A stretch of DNA of 64,000 nucleotides, taken from assembly GCF_020297055.1 (NCBI RefSeq), contig NZ_JAIXCQ010000014.1:22511-86510 (forward strand). Direction: 5' to 3'. The first letter of the stretch is position 1. Every line of letters starts with the position of its first letter. This DNA is from Isoptericola luteus (GTDB taxonomy: Bacteria; Actinomycetota; Actinomycetes; Actinomycetales; Cellulomonadaceae). Of this stretch, positions 46,284-55,108 are shown in pieces. The notes beneath the pieces were generated by a model. It was not told the DNA's origin. It ran no database searches and saw nothing but the letters and a program-made list of their open reading frames with translations. Made by a program: the position numbers and the translations under genes.

Positions 46284-47219
46284 ATGCGACAGGTGTTCGA
46301 ACACGAGGCGCGGCGGCAGCCGACCGCGTCGACCCACGGGATCGTCGACCCGGCCGCGGCGGCCACCGGGTTCGAGCTCGTGCGCCTCGAGCCGGCACCC
46401 GACCTCGCCGACCTGGTGGAGCGCCACTGGGTGATCCGCTGGGACCTGCCGCCGGGGGCCGAGTTCAGGCAGGTGGTGATTCCGCACCCGAACGCCAACG
46501 CGGTGGCGGAGGCGGGCGGCTGGCGCGTGCACGGCGTCCCGGCGGGGCTGTTCTCACGAACCTTGCACGGCCACGGCGCGGTGGTGGGCACCAAGCTGCG
46601 GCCCGGCGCGCTGCGGATGCTGCTCGGCGACCCGGAGGCGGTCCGCCCCGACCTGGTGATGCCCGCCGGCGTGGCGTTCGCCGCGCGGGCCCCGGGGTAC
46701 CCGGCGTCCGGGGACGTCGAGGCGGCGGGCCGGGCCGCCGTCCTCGCGGCGCTCTCGGGGGACGTCGCCGGCGCCGTCGAGCCGCTCACGCCAGTGCTCC
46801 GCGCGGTCGCCGCGCGGCGCCGCACCGCGCGCTCGACCGCCGCGCTGGACAGGGTGGCGCGCGCGCTCGCGGCCGTCGTCGGCGGGGAGCTCGGGCCCGA
46901 CGCCGGGGTGCGGGAACTCGCGGCGCACGCCGGCACGACGCCGCGGTCCCTGCAGCGGCTGTTCGCGCACTGGGTCGGGGTGAGCCCCAAGTGGGTGCTC
47001 CAGCGCCATCGCGTGCACCTCGCGGCGGACCTGCTCGCCGTGGACCCGGGCCGGTCGCTGGCGGACCTGGCCACCGCCGTCGGCTACTACGACCAGGCGC
47101 ACCTGAGCGCCGACTTCGCCCGGGCCCTCGGTGTCCCGCCGGCGGCGTTCGCGCGGCGCTGCGCGGAGGGGCGCAGGGCGTCCCCGACCGGCGTCCCGAC
47201 GCCCGTCGGGCGCGCATAG
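46284..47219 (+). CDS. AraC-family transcriptional regulator
   Basis: A 311-residue protein with an AraC-type DNA-binding domain at the C-terminus (VRELAAHAGTTPRSLQRLFA, then SLADLATAVGYYDQAHLSAD) preceded by a DUF6597-like N-terminal domain (LVRLEPAPDLADLVERHWVI). It is divergent from the VOC gene, suggesting local control. A CAGTCT hexamer ends 7 nt before the ATG at 46284. A GGAGGA also sits directly before it, so either mode of initiation is possible. The TAG stop is part of the dnaG -10 box. Confidence 0.86.
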   Translation: MRQVFEHEARRQPTASTHGIVDPAAAATGFELVRLEPAPDLADLVERHWVIRWDLPPGAEFRQVVIPHPNANAVAEAGGWRVHGVPAGLFSRTLHGHGAVVGTKLRPGALRMLLGDPEAVRPDLVMPAGVAFAARAPGYPASGDVEAAGRAAVLAALSGDVAGAVEPLTPVLRAVAARRRTARSTAALDRVARALAAVVGGELGPDAGVRELAAHAGTTPRSLQRLFAHWVGVSPKWVLQRHRVHLAADLLAVDPGRSLADLATAVGYYDQAHLSADFARALGVPPAAFARRCAEGRRASPTGVPTPVGRA

Positions 47220-47222
47220 ACT
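47217..47222 (+). promoter_or_regulatory. -10 box of dnaG
   Basis: TAGACT overlaps the AraC gene's TAG stop and ends 7 nt before the dnaG GTG. Confidence 0.5.
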
Positions 47223-47229
47223 CAGCCCC

Positions 47230-49161
47230 GTGGCGGGGTTGATCAAGCGCGAGGACGTGGAGGCGGTACGCGAGCGCGCGCGGATCGACGAGATCGTCTC
47301 CGCCCACGTCACCCTCAAGACGGCCGGCGTCGGATCGCTCAAGGGCCTGTGCCCCTTCCACGACGAGCGCAGCCCGTCGTTCCACGTGCGCCCGGGCGTC
47401 GGGCGGTGGCACTGCTTCGGCTGCGGCGAGGGCGGCGACGTCATCTCGTTCGTGCAGAAGATCGACGGGATGGCCTTCACCGAGGCCGTGGAGTACCTCG
47501 CGGACCGGGTGGGCGTGCAGCTGCGCTACGAGGACTCGCGCACCGGGGCGGCGGCCGACCGCGGGCACCGCGAGGAGCCGGGCAAGCGCCAGCGCCTGCT
47601 CGAGGCCCACAAGGTCGCGGCCGCGTTCTACGCCGAGCAGCTCTTCGGGCCTGGGGCGCAGGCGGCGCGGGCGTTCCTCGCCGAGCGCAGCTTCGACCGT
47701 GCCGACGCGGAGAAGTTCGGCGTCGGGTTCGCGCCCACGGGGTGGGACTCGCTCATGCGGCACCTGCGGGGGCGCGGGTTCACCGAGGCGGAGCTGGTCG
47801 CGTCGGGCATGGTCAGCCAGGGGCAGCGCGGCGTCTACGACAGGTTCCGCGGGCGGCTGGTGTGGCCCATCCGCGACGTCACGGGCGCCGTCATCGGCTT
47901 CGGGGCGCGACGGCTGTACGACGAGGACCAGGGCCCCAAGTACCTCAACACCCCCGAGACCTCCCTGTACAAGAAGTCGCAGGTGCTCTACGGCATCGAC
48001 CTGGCGAAGAAGTCCATCGCGCAGGGCAAGCGCGTGGTCATCGTGGAGGGGTACACCGACGTCATGGCGGCGCACCTGTCCGGCGTCGAGTCCGCGGTGG
48101 CCACCTGCGGCACCGCGTTCGGGGCCGACCACGCCAAGGTGGTGCGCCGGCTGCTCGGAGACACCACGGCGGGGGGCGGCCTGCAGCTCGCGTCCGGGGC
48201 CTCGCTCGGCGGCGAGGTGATCTTCACGTTCGACGGCGACGCCGCAGGCCAGAAGGCGGCGGTCCGCGCGTTCGGCGAGGACCAGCGGTTCCACGCGCAG
48301 ACGTTCGTCGCCGTGGAGCCCGGCGGCATGGACCCGTGCGAGCTGCGCATGGCCCGGGGGCCGGAGGGGGTGCGATCCCTCGTCGACGGCCGGGTGCCGC
48401 TGTTCGAGTTCGTCATCCGCACGACCCTCGAGCAGTTCGACCTGGACACCGTGGAGGGGCGGGTCGGTGCGCTGCGGACGTCGGCCCCGCTGGTCGCCGG
48501 GATCCGGGACCGCTCGATGCAGCTCGGGTACGCGCGCTCGCTCGCGCGGTGGATCGGCATCGACACCGAGGAGGTCCGCAAGGAGGTGTCCCGCGCGGCG
48601 TCGACCCCGTCGCGCCGCACGGCGCAGCAGGACCGCCCGTCGCGTGCCGACGACGCGCCCTCGGCGCCCGTCGTCCCGGTGCTGAGCGCGCCTGACCCCC
48701 GCGACCCGGTCGCGCGCCTCGAGCGGCAGGCGCTGATCGTCGCGCTGCAGTACCCACAGCACGTGCCCGACAGCTTCGACGAGCTCGGGGAGGACGCCTT
48801 CGGGGTGCCCGCGTGGCGGGCCGTCCACGCCGCCGTGCGGGCGGCGGGCGGCACGACCACCGGGCGCAGCCTGGGGGAGGGGCGCTGGGCGGAATCCGTC
48901 GTCGAGGAGGCTCCGGAGGCCGTGGCACCGCTGGTCTCCGAGCTCGCCGTCGCCCCGGTGCCCGAGGACCGGGAGAGCGCGATCGCGGCGTACGTGGCCG
49001 ACGTCGTGCGGGCGCTGGTCGACCTGGGGCTCACGCGCCGCATCGCGGACGCCAAGGGGCGGCTGCGGCGGCTCGACGCCGGCGACGCCGCCTACGCCGA
49101 CGCGTTCACCGAGCTCCTCGCCATCGAGGCCCAACGCCGGTCGCTGCGCGACAGCGCCTAG
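47230..49161 (+). CDS. dnaG: DNA primase
   Basis: Replicative primase of 643 residues. The N-terminal zinc-binding domain is CPFHDERSPSFHVRPGVGRW with HCFGCGEGGD. The RNA-polymerase core is in FGVGFAPTGWDSLMRHLRGR. The TOPRIM domain is VVIVEGYTDVMAAHLSG and FTFDGDAAGQKAA. A C-terminal helicase-binding domain follows (RRIADAKGRLRRLD). It makes the primers for chromosome replication with DnaB. GTG 47230 lies 7 nt behind a TAGACT -10. Confidence 0.96.
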   Translation: MAGLIKREDVEAVRERARIDEIVSAHVTLKTAGVGSLKGLCPFHDERSPSFHVRPGVGRWHCFGCGEGGDVISFVQKIDGMAFTEAVEYLADRVGVQLRYEDSRTGAAADRGHREEPGKRQRLLEAHKVAAAFYAEQLFGPGAQAARAFLAERSFDRADAEKFGVGFAPTGWDSLMRHLRGRGFTEAELVASGMVSQGQRGVYDRFRGRLVWPIRDVTGAVIGFGARRLYDEDQGPKYLNTPETSLYKKSQVLYGIDLAKKSIAQGKRVVIVEGYTDVMAAHLSGVESAVATCGTAFGADHAKVVRRLLGDTTAGGGLQLASGASLGGEVIFTFDGDAAGQKAAVRAFGEDQRFHAQTFVAVEPGGMDPCELRMARGPEGVRSLVDGRVPLFEFVIRTTLEQFDLDTVEGRVGALRTSAPLVAGIRDRSMQLGYARSLARWIGIDTEEVRKEVSRAASTPSRRTAQQDRPSRADDAPSAPVVPVLSAPDPRDPVARLERQALIVALQYPQHVPDSFDELGEDAFGVPAWRAVHAAVRAAGGTTTGRSLGEGRWAESVVEEAPEAVAPLVSELAVAPVPEDRESAIAAYVADVVRALVDLGLTRRIADAKGRLRRLDAGDAAYADAFTELLAIEAQRRSLRDSA

Positions 49162-49164
49162 CGT

Positions 49165-49236
49165 GATCAATGCGGCAGTTCGGGATCAGCGCGGCAGTTC
49201 GAACTGCCGCGCTGAACCCGAACTGCCGTACTGATC
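49165..49236. repeat. 72-bp near-perfect palindrome between dnaG and a monooxygenase gene
   Basis: Two 36-nt arms (49165-49200 and 49201-49236) meet without a loop; 33 of 36 positions are complementary. Each arm itself contains two copies of CGGCAGTTCG. It could serve as a terminator for dnaG or be a mobile repeat. Confidence 0.85.
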
Positions 49237-49280
49237 CACCTCTGCGGCACTTCACATCCTGCGGAAAGGGAGAAGCCGAC

Positions 49281-50471
49281 ATGGCATCACCCACGGCGAT
49301 CGTGGTCGGCGGCGGCATCGGTGGTCTGGCCGCGGCAGTCGCGCTCGCGACGGCGGGCCGGCGCACGACCGTGCTGGAGCGGGCGCACGAGCTCGGCGAG
49401 GTGGGAGCGGGCGTGGCACTCACGCCCAACGCCGTCGCGGCCCTGCGCGGCCTGGGCTTCGCCGAGGACGCCGTGGACGCCCTCGGACGGCGCACCTGGG
49501 CCACCGGCACCTGGGACTGGACCGGGCGGCCGATCCTGCGCCTCCCGGACGACCCGGACCTGCGCGCGGCGACGGTGCTGCGGGGGGTGCACCGGGCGCG
49601 CCTGCACGACGCCCTCCTGGAGCGCGCCCGCGGCCTCGGCGTCGAGGTGGTCACCGACGCGCGCGTCACGACCGTCGACCCGGGTGACGCCGTGGGCGCG
49701 CCCGCCGTCGTGCGGTACGCGGACCGCGCCGGCACCGGTCGGGAGATCGAGACCGAGCTGGTCGTGGGCGCCGACGGCGTGCGCAGCGCGATACGGGCGG
49801 CCCTGTTCGCCGGCCGCGAGCCCGCGTACTCCGGGTACTCGAGCTGGCGTGCCGTCGTGCCAGGTCTCTTGGCCGGGCCGGGCCTGGTGCAGTACTGGGG
49901 CCCGCACGCCGAGTTCGGCACGATGCCGGTGCGCGACGACGCGACCTACTGGTACGGCTACGTCCGCATGCCGCAGGGCCTCCGCCTCGGGGACGAGCAC
50001 GCCGCGGTGACGCAGCGGTTCGCGGGCTGGGCCGACGAGGTGGGCCGGGTGATCGCCGCGACACCGCCTGAGGCGCTGCTGCGGCACGACGTGCACCACC
50101 TGCCCGGCGGCCTTCCCCGGTACGTCCGGGGGCGGGTCGTCATGGTCGGCGACGCCGCGCACGCGACCCTGCCGACGATGGGCCAGGGCGCGGCCACGGC
50201 GCTCGAGGACGGCATCTGCGTGGGGCGGATCGTGGCCGCGGGCGTCGCGTCGGGCGCCCCGCTCGGGGAGGCGCTCGCCGCCTACGACGCCGCCCGGCGT
50301 CCTCGCTGCCGGGCGCTCGCTCGGGCGTCGGTCGCCTCGGGCCGGTTCGGGTCGCACCTGGGGCCGCGATGGCAGGGCCTGCGGAACACGCTGATGCGCC
50401 GCGTCCCGGCCGCGGCCGCCACCCGTGGCGCCCGCGCGGTCATGGGGTGGACCCCGCCCGAGCCGGCCTGA
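49281..50471 (+). CDS. FAD-dependent monooxygenase (aromatic hydroxylase family)
   Basis: A 396-residue class A flavoprotein monooxygenase: GxGxxG Rossmann motif AIVVGGGIGGLAAAVALATA, DG motif VVGADGVRSAIRA, GD motif VMVGDAAHATLPTMGQGAAT. The HDVHHLPGG segment and overall length resemble salicylate hydroxylase-like and FAD-dependent urate hydroxylase (HpxO)-like enzymes. The substrate is not deducible. GGGAGAAG lies 6-7 nt before the ATG. It is convergent with the DHA2 exporter, whose stop is 3 bp away. Confidence 0.86.
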   Translation: MASPTAIVVGGGIGGLAAAVALATAGRRTTVLERAHELGEVGAGVALTPNAVAALRGLGFAEDAVDALGRRTWATGTWDWTGRPILRLPDDPDLRAATVLRGVHRARLHDALLERARGLGVEVVTDARVTTVDPGDAVGAPAVVRYADRAGTGREIETELVVGADGVRSAIRAALFAGREPAYSGYSSWRAVVPGLLAGPGLVQYWGPHAEFGTMPVRDDATYWYGYVRMPQGLRLGDEHAAVTQRFAGWADEVGRVIAATPPEALLRHDVHHLPGGLPRYVRGRVVMVGDAAHATLPTMGQGAATALEDGICVGRIVAAGVASGAPLGEALAAYDAARRPRCRALARASVASGRFGSHLGPRWQGLRNTLMRRVPAAAATRGARAVMGWTPPEPA

Positions 50472-50474
50472 GGC

Positions 50475-51938
50475 TCAGGCGCGTGCCCCCTCGGCGGCCT
50501 CCACGGTGCCGGCCCGGCGACGGCGAGCCTCGTCGCGGTCCGCGGGCATGAGGGTCGAGAGTCCCACGAGCACGACGGCGCACCCGACGAGCAGCACGAA
50601 CACGAGGTGCAGGGCGGACATCAGCCCGGGGCCGACCGGCGTCCCGCCGGCGCCGATCGTGGTGCGGGCGTTGACGATCGCGCCGCACACCGCGACGCCG
50701 ACGGCGGAACCCAGGGACCGCGCGAACATGTTGGTGCCGGTGACGGCGCCGCGCTCGGTGAACGCGGCCGACGTCTGGGCGGCGATCAGCGTCGGCACCG
50801 ACGTCAGGCCCATCCCGGCGCCCACCACGAAGCACGACGCCGCGACCATGACCAGGGACGACGCGTCGTCGAGCAGGAGCAGCAGGGCGGTGCCGGTCAG
50901 CGCCAGCGTGGTGCCCACGAGGGTCGTGAACCGGAAGCCGATCCGCAGGTAGAGGTGCCCGGCGTTGGTCGACGAGAGCGGCCAGCCGATGGTCATCGCC
51001 GCGAGCGCGAAGCCGGCGAGGAGCGGCCCGGTGCCCAGCACGCCCTGTGCGTAGATCGGGATGTACGTGGACAGGCCCAGCACGACCACGCCCACCAGCA
51101 GGGAGATGGTGGACGACACGCCCACCACGCGACGGCGCAGGATCCGCAGGTCCACGATGGGGTACCGCGACCGGGTGGCGTGCAGCCCGAACGCGAGGAG
51201 CAGCACCACGGCGGCCGCGAAGATCCCCACCGACGGCGCCGACGTCCACGCCCACGTGCCGCCGCCCTCCAGCAGACCGAGCAGCAGCAGCGTGCTGCCC
51301 CCGGCGAGGAGGACCGCACCCACGTAGTCGATGGGCTCGCGGGCACCCTTGTGGGCGGGCTCGTGGTACCGGCGAGCGAGCATCCACGCCGCCACCGCGC
51401 ACAGCGGCACGTTGATGACGAAGATCCACCGCCAGCTCGTGAACTCGGAGAACACGCCGCCCAGGGTGGGGCCGACGACGGCGGAGATCGCCCACACGGA
51501 CGCGAGGTAGCCCTGGGCCTTCGCCCGCTCCGCGAGGGTGTAGATGTCGGCCGTGATCGTCATCGACACGGGCATGACGGCACCCGCGCCGAGCCCCTGC
51601 AGCGCGCGGCCCGCGATGAGCAGGCCCATGGTCGGCGCCGCCGCGCACAGCACCGAGCCCACGAAGAAGAGCCCGACCCCTGCTAGCATCAGCCGCTTGC
51701 GGCCGAGCACGTCCGCGAGCCGGCCGAACAACGGTGTGCTCACCGCCTGGGCGAGCAGGTAGCTCGAGAACAGCCACGGCACCTGGTCAAACCCGCCGAG
51801 GTGGCGGGCGATCGTCGCCGAGGCGGTCGCGATGATCGTGGCGTCGAGCGCGACCAGCGCCGTCGCGAGCATGAGCGACGCGAGGACCGGGCCGCGCTCG
51901 GAGCGGAGTCCGACGGCGGTGTCAGCAGGGCGGGGCAC
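50475..51938 (-). CDS. DHA2-family MFS drug exporter (EmrB/QacA type)
   Basis: A 14-helix major facilitator of about 487 residues. Motif A is [20 protein letters not shown], and motif C is AISAVVGPTLGGVFSEFTSW. The sequence ATALVALDATIIATASATIA in helix 1 is standard for EmrB/QacA exporters. It likely exports amphipathic toxic compounds with protons. I prefer the GTG at 51938; a GTG at 51977 gives a 13-residue longer N-terminus. No adjacent TetR/MarR regulator is seen. Confidence 0.9.
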   Translation of the reverse strand: MPRPADTAVGLRSERGPVLASLMLATALVALDATIIATASATIARHLGGFDQVPWLFSSYLLAQAVSTPLFGRLADVLGRKRLMLAGVGLFFVGSVLCAAAPTMGLLIAGRALQGLGAGAVMPVSMTITADIYTLAERAKAQGYLASVWAISAVVGPTLGGVFSEFTSWRWIFVINVPLCAVAAWMLARRYHEPAHKGAREPIDYVGAVLLAGGSTLLLLGLLEGGGTWAWTSAPSVGIFAAAVVLLLAFGLHATRSRYPIVDLRILRRRVVGVSSTISLLVGVVVLGLSTYIPIYAQGVLGTGPLLAGFALAAMTIGWPLSSTNAGHLYLRIGFRFTTLVGTTLALTGTALLLLLDDASSLVMVAASCFVVGAGMGLTSVPTLIAAQTSAAFTERGAVTGTNMFARSLGSAVGVAVCGAIVNARTTIGAGGTPVGPGLMSALHLVFVLLVGCAVVLVGLSTLMPADRDEARRRRAGTVEAAEGARA

Positions 51939-52069
51939 GTAGGTGACAAGCCACCCGTGACAGGCGGGTATTCCCACGTCGAGCGGGTGACGGGATCCTT
52001 GTCGCTCGAGCCTCGGGCCTCGGGCCTCGGGCTATCGGGCGGACGCTCGGAGAGGTCAGCGGCTGTCGG

Positions 52070-53359
52070 TCAGGCTCGACGGCCGGCTCGTCGGGAAAAG
52101 CTGTCCATGGCCGTCAGGACCTCGGATGCTTGCCAGTACTGCTTCCGCTTGGCGGTGGTGGCGGGAGTCAGCACTCCGTCTCGCACCAGCACGTCGATGG
52201 TGTTGCGCGCGCCTCGGTCGGAGAGCCCCAGCGTGGTGGCGACGTGCTCGGCGGTGACCACGGGCTGGGCAAACAGCGAGTCGGACAGCGGCCACGCGGA
52301 GGAGTTCGAGCGCGCCTTGATCTGCTCGTGCCAGCGGGCACGGATGTCCGCGATGGCCGCGGCCAGCTCGCGGCCGTTGGCGGTGGCGCTCATCGCAGCC
52401 TTAGCGACCTCGGTCACGATGCGGTCGACGTCGCCGTCCCGGTACGCGGTGAGCGCGCGGAAATAGCGGTCCGGGTCGCCCAGCAGGCCGGCAGAGACGG
52501 GGACGGTCGTGGCCCGCAGCAGGCCTCGTCGGCGCAGCACCGACTGGAGCAGCACCCGGCCGGTGCGGCCGTTGCCTTCGGTGAACGGGTGGATGGTCTC
52601 GAACTGCGCGTGGGTGATCGCGGCATGAGCGATCGCCGGCACGTCATACCGCCCCGCGAAGCGGACGAGGTCGTGGATGGCAGCGACGACCCGGTCGTGG
52701 TGAGGCGGGATGAAGTCGGCGCCGTGGGGATAGGCGGTGTGCGAGCCGATCCAGACCTGCTCGGTGCGCCACCGCCCCGCGACGTCGGGCTCGGACGCCA
52801 TCATCAGGGCGCGGTGCACAGCGAGGATCGCCTCGGCGTCCACGCGGTCGGCTCCCGCGTCAGCAGCGAGCGTCATGGCGCGCACGTTTGCGGCGACCAG
52901 CGCCGCATTCTGCTTCGCATCGACGCCGATGCTCGCCATGGCGAGGTTGCGCGCGTTCGTGGTCAGGTGCTCGATCTGCGAGGAGGACGCGGACTCGCTG
53001 CGCAGCAGCACGGCGGGCATCGGGACGGGTAGCGATGACATCTGCTCGTCGAAGCGCACGACGTCCTGGGTGGCACCCTCGACGATCTCGGTGGTCTCGG
53101 CAGCGAGCACCACCGGGAGATCGGCGATCTCGGGCGCGACGGCAGCCTTGTAGGGTCGCTCGATCCGCATGCGCTCGAAGACCGACAGCCGTCCTGGCTC
53201 GATGGTCGAGGTCCAGTCGCGGTCCTCGTGGCTCAGGGCCGGCCAGCCGTGTCGAGGTTCGGCCGGTGCGTCGAGGTCGTCCGCGGCGGACGGCGAGGCC
53301 TGCCCGGAGGGACGTCCAGCGTCGCCGCGCAGGTTGCCGTGCCGGTCGGTGGTGGTCAT
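52070..53359 (-). CDS. Fic-domain AMPylase-type protein, class II, with winged-helix tail
   Basis: A 429-residue Fic protein. The catalytic loop HPFTEGNGRTGR is complete, with the His that activates the target hydroxyl and the GNGR anion hole. An N-terminal inhibitory helix (SASSSQIEHL, with Ser at -4 of Glu) marks class II auto-inhibition. The DUF4172/Fic_N-like start PALSHEDRDWTSTIE and a C-terminal winged helix (AEHVATTLGLSDRGARNTID) complete the usual architecture. It would transfer AMP to an unknown target, or act on itself. ATG 53359 has AAGGG about 8 nt upstream. A 10-bp inverted repeat upstream may be its operator. Confidence 0.88.
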   Translation of the reverse strand: MTTTDRHGNLRGDAGRPSGQASPSAADDLDAPAEPRHGWPALSHEDRDWTSTIEPGRLSVFERMRIERPYKAAVAPEIADLPVVLAAETTEIVEGATQDVVRFDEQMSSLPVPMPAVLLRSESASSSQIEHLTTNARNLAMASIGVDAKQNAALVAANVRAMTLAADAGADRVDAEAILAVHRALMMASEPDVAGRWRTEQVWIGSHTAYPHGADFIPPHHDRVVAAIHDLVRFAGRYDVPAIAHAAITHAQFETIHPFTEGNGRTGRVLLQSVLRRRGLLRATTVPVSAGLLGDPDRYFRALTAYRDGDVDRIVTEVAKAAMSATANGRELAAAIADIRARWHEQIKARSNSSAWPLSDSLFAQPVVTAEHVATTLGLSDRGARNTIDVLVRDGVLTPATTAKRKQYWQASEVLTAMDSFSRRAGRRA

Positions 53360-53405
53360 GCACGTACCCTTCACTCTGAACGCGCCGTAATGAACTGTAC
53401 GTGAG

Positions 53406-53440
53406 TTTGCTTCAATAGCGCGCGTTCTTGTTGAAGCAAA
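53406..53440. promoter_or_regulatory. Perfect 10-bp inverted repeat upstream of the Fic gene
   Basis: Arms TTTGCTTCAA (53406-53415) and TTGAAGCAAA (53431-53440) are perfect and 15 bp apart, 47 bp upstream of the Fic start in a locally AT-richer stretch. It fits an operator, possibly for the Fic protein's own winged-helix tail. It could instead form a hairpin. Confidence 0.5.
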
Positions 53441-53456
53441 GGGTGGAGCCGCTCCA

Positions 53457-53738
53457 GTGCCCCGGGTCGATCGGCAATACGTGGCGCGGCAGATCGCCGT
53501 CAAGAAGTCGACAGCAGGCGTTCGTTCTCCCACGACAGCAAGGATGCCGACGACTCACCCTCCCGGGACAGCGACACCAAGAACGGCGACGAGTCCACGC
53601 CGGGCGGCAGTGCGGCGACGGCCCAGGGTGCGAGTGAGCGGCGTCGACGTCGGGGCCGTCGTTCCGCTCGTGCTGTTGGCACTCGGCATCGGAGTGTTGG
53701 CCCGATCGGCCGGGCCGCGTCGATTGCCCACGTTGTAG
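53457..53738 (+). CDS. Possible small membrane protein (weak)
   Basis: A GTG-started frame of 93 codons between the Fic gene and tRNA-Asn. The N-terminal two-thirds is Arg/Thr/Pro-rich and unlike a folded protein; the C-terminal part GVDVGAVVPLVLLALGIGVL could be a membrane helix. There is no clear ribosome-binding site, and I recognise no relatives. It may be a decayed gene or non-coding; otherwise this 330-bp stretch holds nothing I can identify. Confidence 0.25.
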   Translation: MPRVDRQYVARQIAVKKSTAGVRSPTTARMPTTHPPGTATPRTATSPRRAAVRRRPRVRVSGVDVGAVVPLVLLALGIGVLARSAGPRRLPTL

Positions 53739-53770
53739 GCCGCGGTGGGATGGCCGGGAATACATCGAGA

Positions 53771-53803
53771 CCCTGAATCCCCATGTCAGAAGGGGTTTCA
53801 GGG
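53771..53803 (-). terminator. Terminator after tRNA-Asn
   Basis: Arms 53771-53782 (CCCTGAATCCCC) and 53792-53803 (GGGGTTTCAGGG) pair at 11 of 12 positions around a 9-nt loop, 12 bp downstream of the tRNA on the minus strand. Confidence 0.75.
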
Positions 53804-53814
53804 CCTCGTCTCGG

Positions 53815-53887
<73 letters not shown>

Positions 53888-53942
53888 TCGCGTGATCCAC
53901 CGGGCCGTGCGACCCCGTGAACCGGAAAGAACAATACCAGCC

Positions 53943-54452
53943 CTACGCGGGTAGTCCGGACGCTCCCCGCACCCTGGACTCCGTGGCGTCCACCACTCGG
54001 GCGACGGCCGGGTCGTCGAGGTCCACGCCCGGCCCGGCGATGGCCTGGGAGAACAGGGCGCCGCCGGCGGAGCGGCGGACGGCGACCTTGACCTGGCCGC
54101 CACCGGGCACCGCCACGGTCTCGGCGAGCACCACCGACCACTGGACGCGCTCGCGAAAGGCCTGGGTGAACGAGGTGCGCTCGGCGTCGACGAGCTCGAG
54201 CGGCGTGTCGCCGGTCGCGTCCACCCACTCGACGGTCAGCACCGACCGCTCCGGGTCGTACGCCGCGTGGTCGACGTCGGACCAGGGCCGGTGCAGACGC
54301 ACGGAAGCGTCGGTCACGACGGCGAGCGCCGTCGTCGTCGCGACCGTCCACGCGCCGTCGGCCAGCTCAGCCGCGGCCAGTACCCGCTCGCCGCGGGCGA
54401 GCGGCAGGGTGCGTCGGACGTCGTCGGGCAGGGAAGGGCGGCGGAACCACAT
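53943..54452 (-). CDS. Conserved actinobacterial protein, PH-like
   Basis: A 169-residue soluble protein starting MWFRRPSLPDDVRRTLPLAR. The alternation of short strands (VLAAAELADGAWTVATTTAL, SVRLHRPWSDVDHAAYDPER, SVLTVEWVDATGDTPLELVD) is like the PH/GRAM-like domains seen in many actinobacterial unknown proteins; the end is helical. I know no function. Start ATG 54452 lies 6 nt after TACGCT, so it is probably leaderless. It lies between tRNA-Asn and a membrane protein gene, all on the minus strand. Confidence 0.7.
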   Translation of the reverse strand: MWFRRPSLPDDVRRTLPLARGERVLAAAELADGAWTVATTTALAVVTDASVRLHRPWSDVDHAAYDPERSVLTVEWVDATGDTPLELVDAERTSFTQAFRERVQWSVVLAETVAVPGGGQVKVAVRRSAGGALFSQAIAGPGVDLDDPAVARVVDATESRVRGASGLPA

Positions 54453-54472
54453 GGCGGCAGCGTAGCGGCGCG

Positions 54473-54901
54473 TCAGGCAGGGCTGGCGGTGCCGGTGCCC
54501 GGCTCGGGCCCGGCGGACGTCTGCTCGCGGGCTGCCTGCTCCCGCTGCAGCCGTGCCTGCTCGAGGAGCCAGCGCAGCTCGGGGTCGTCGTCGTCCGTAC
54601 CGCCCTCGTGGGGTGTGACCGGGGAGGGCTCGGTCTCCCACGTGCGCCTGCGACCGGGGTAGGTGGCGGGCGGGGTCGGGCCCGCCGGGAACCCGGTGCC
54701 CCGGGCCGAGCGGCGGCGCTGCCGTGCGCTCTGGCTCACCACGATCCATGCAACGGAGCCGGCGAACGGCAGGAACAGGATGATGACGATCCAGACGCCC
54801 TTCGCGAGGCCGCCCGTGTCGTCATCGTCCGCCTGCACGACGTCGACGATCGCGTAGACGATCAGGGCGAGGTAGGCCAGCATCAGCAGCGCACGGAACA
54901 T
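54473..54901 (-). CDS. PLDc_N-domain membrane protein
   Basis: A 142-residue protein with two N-terminal helices (LLMLAYLALIVYAIVDVVQA and GVWIVIILFLPFAGSVAWIV). They match the PLDc_N domain, the membrane anchor found before cardiolipin-synthase-like domains. Here the catalytic part is absent and replaced by a charged, Pro-rich cytoplasmic tail ending in a coiled-coil-like LRWLLEQARLQREQAAREQ. The function is unknown. The ATG is 7 nt after a TACGCT -10. Confidence 0.8.
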   Translation of the reverse strand: MFRALLMLAYLALIVYAIVDVVQADDDDTGGLAKGVWIVIILFLPFAGSVAWIVVSQSARQRRRSARGTGFPAGPTPPATYPGRRRTWETEPSPVTPHEGGTDDDDPELRWLLEQARLQREQAAREQTSAGPEPGTGTASPA

Positions 54902-54908
54902 GGCTGGG

Positions 54909-54914
54909 AGCGTA
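54909..54914 (-). promoter_or_regulatory. -10 box of the PLDc_N gene
   Basis: TACGCT on the minus strand ends 7 nt before the ATG at 54901. Confidence 0.45.
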
Positions 54915-54961
54915 GCGACTCGCCGGGCCCGGGCCCAGGTGGCAGGCCGATCTCTCCGCCG

Positions 54962-55035
54962 TGCCCCGTGCAGGACTTGAACCCGCGACCGAGAGATTAT
55001 GAGTCTCCTGCTCTGACCAGCTGAGCTAACGGGGC
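54962..55035 (-). tRNA. tRNA with CAT anticodon (Met, or Ile2)
   Basis: A 74-nt cloverleaf on the minus strand: acceptor GCCCCGT/ACGGGGC, D-arm AGCTCAGCTGGTCAGAGC, anticodon arm GGAGACTCATAATCTCT with CAT, T-arm with GGTTCAAGTCC, discriminator A. The first acceptor pair is G-C, so it is not the initiator tRNA, which has an unpaired C1. It is elongator Met or the lysidine-modified Ile2; I cannot settle which by eye. Confidence 0.92.
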
Positions 55036-55108
55036 GCGCCGGTGAGCATACCGGGGGGCGGCGGCCGGAGGGGATGCGCCGGGCTGCCGGGTGGGGTGTC
55101 ATGTGGGG

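Noticed and set aside
53457..53738. A confident gene between Fic and tRNA-Asn
   Set aside because: The frame lacks a ribosome-binding site and protein-like composition, so it is kept only as a weak entry.
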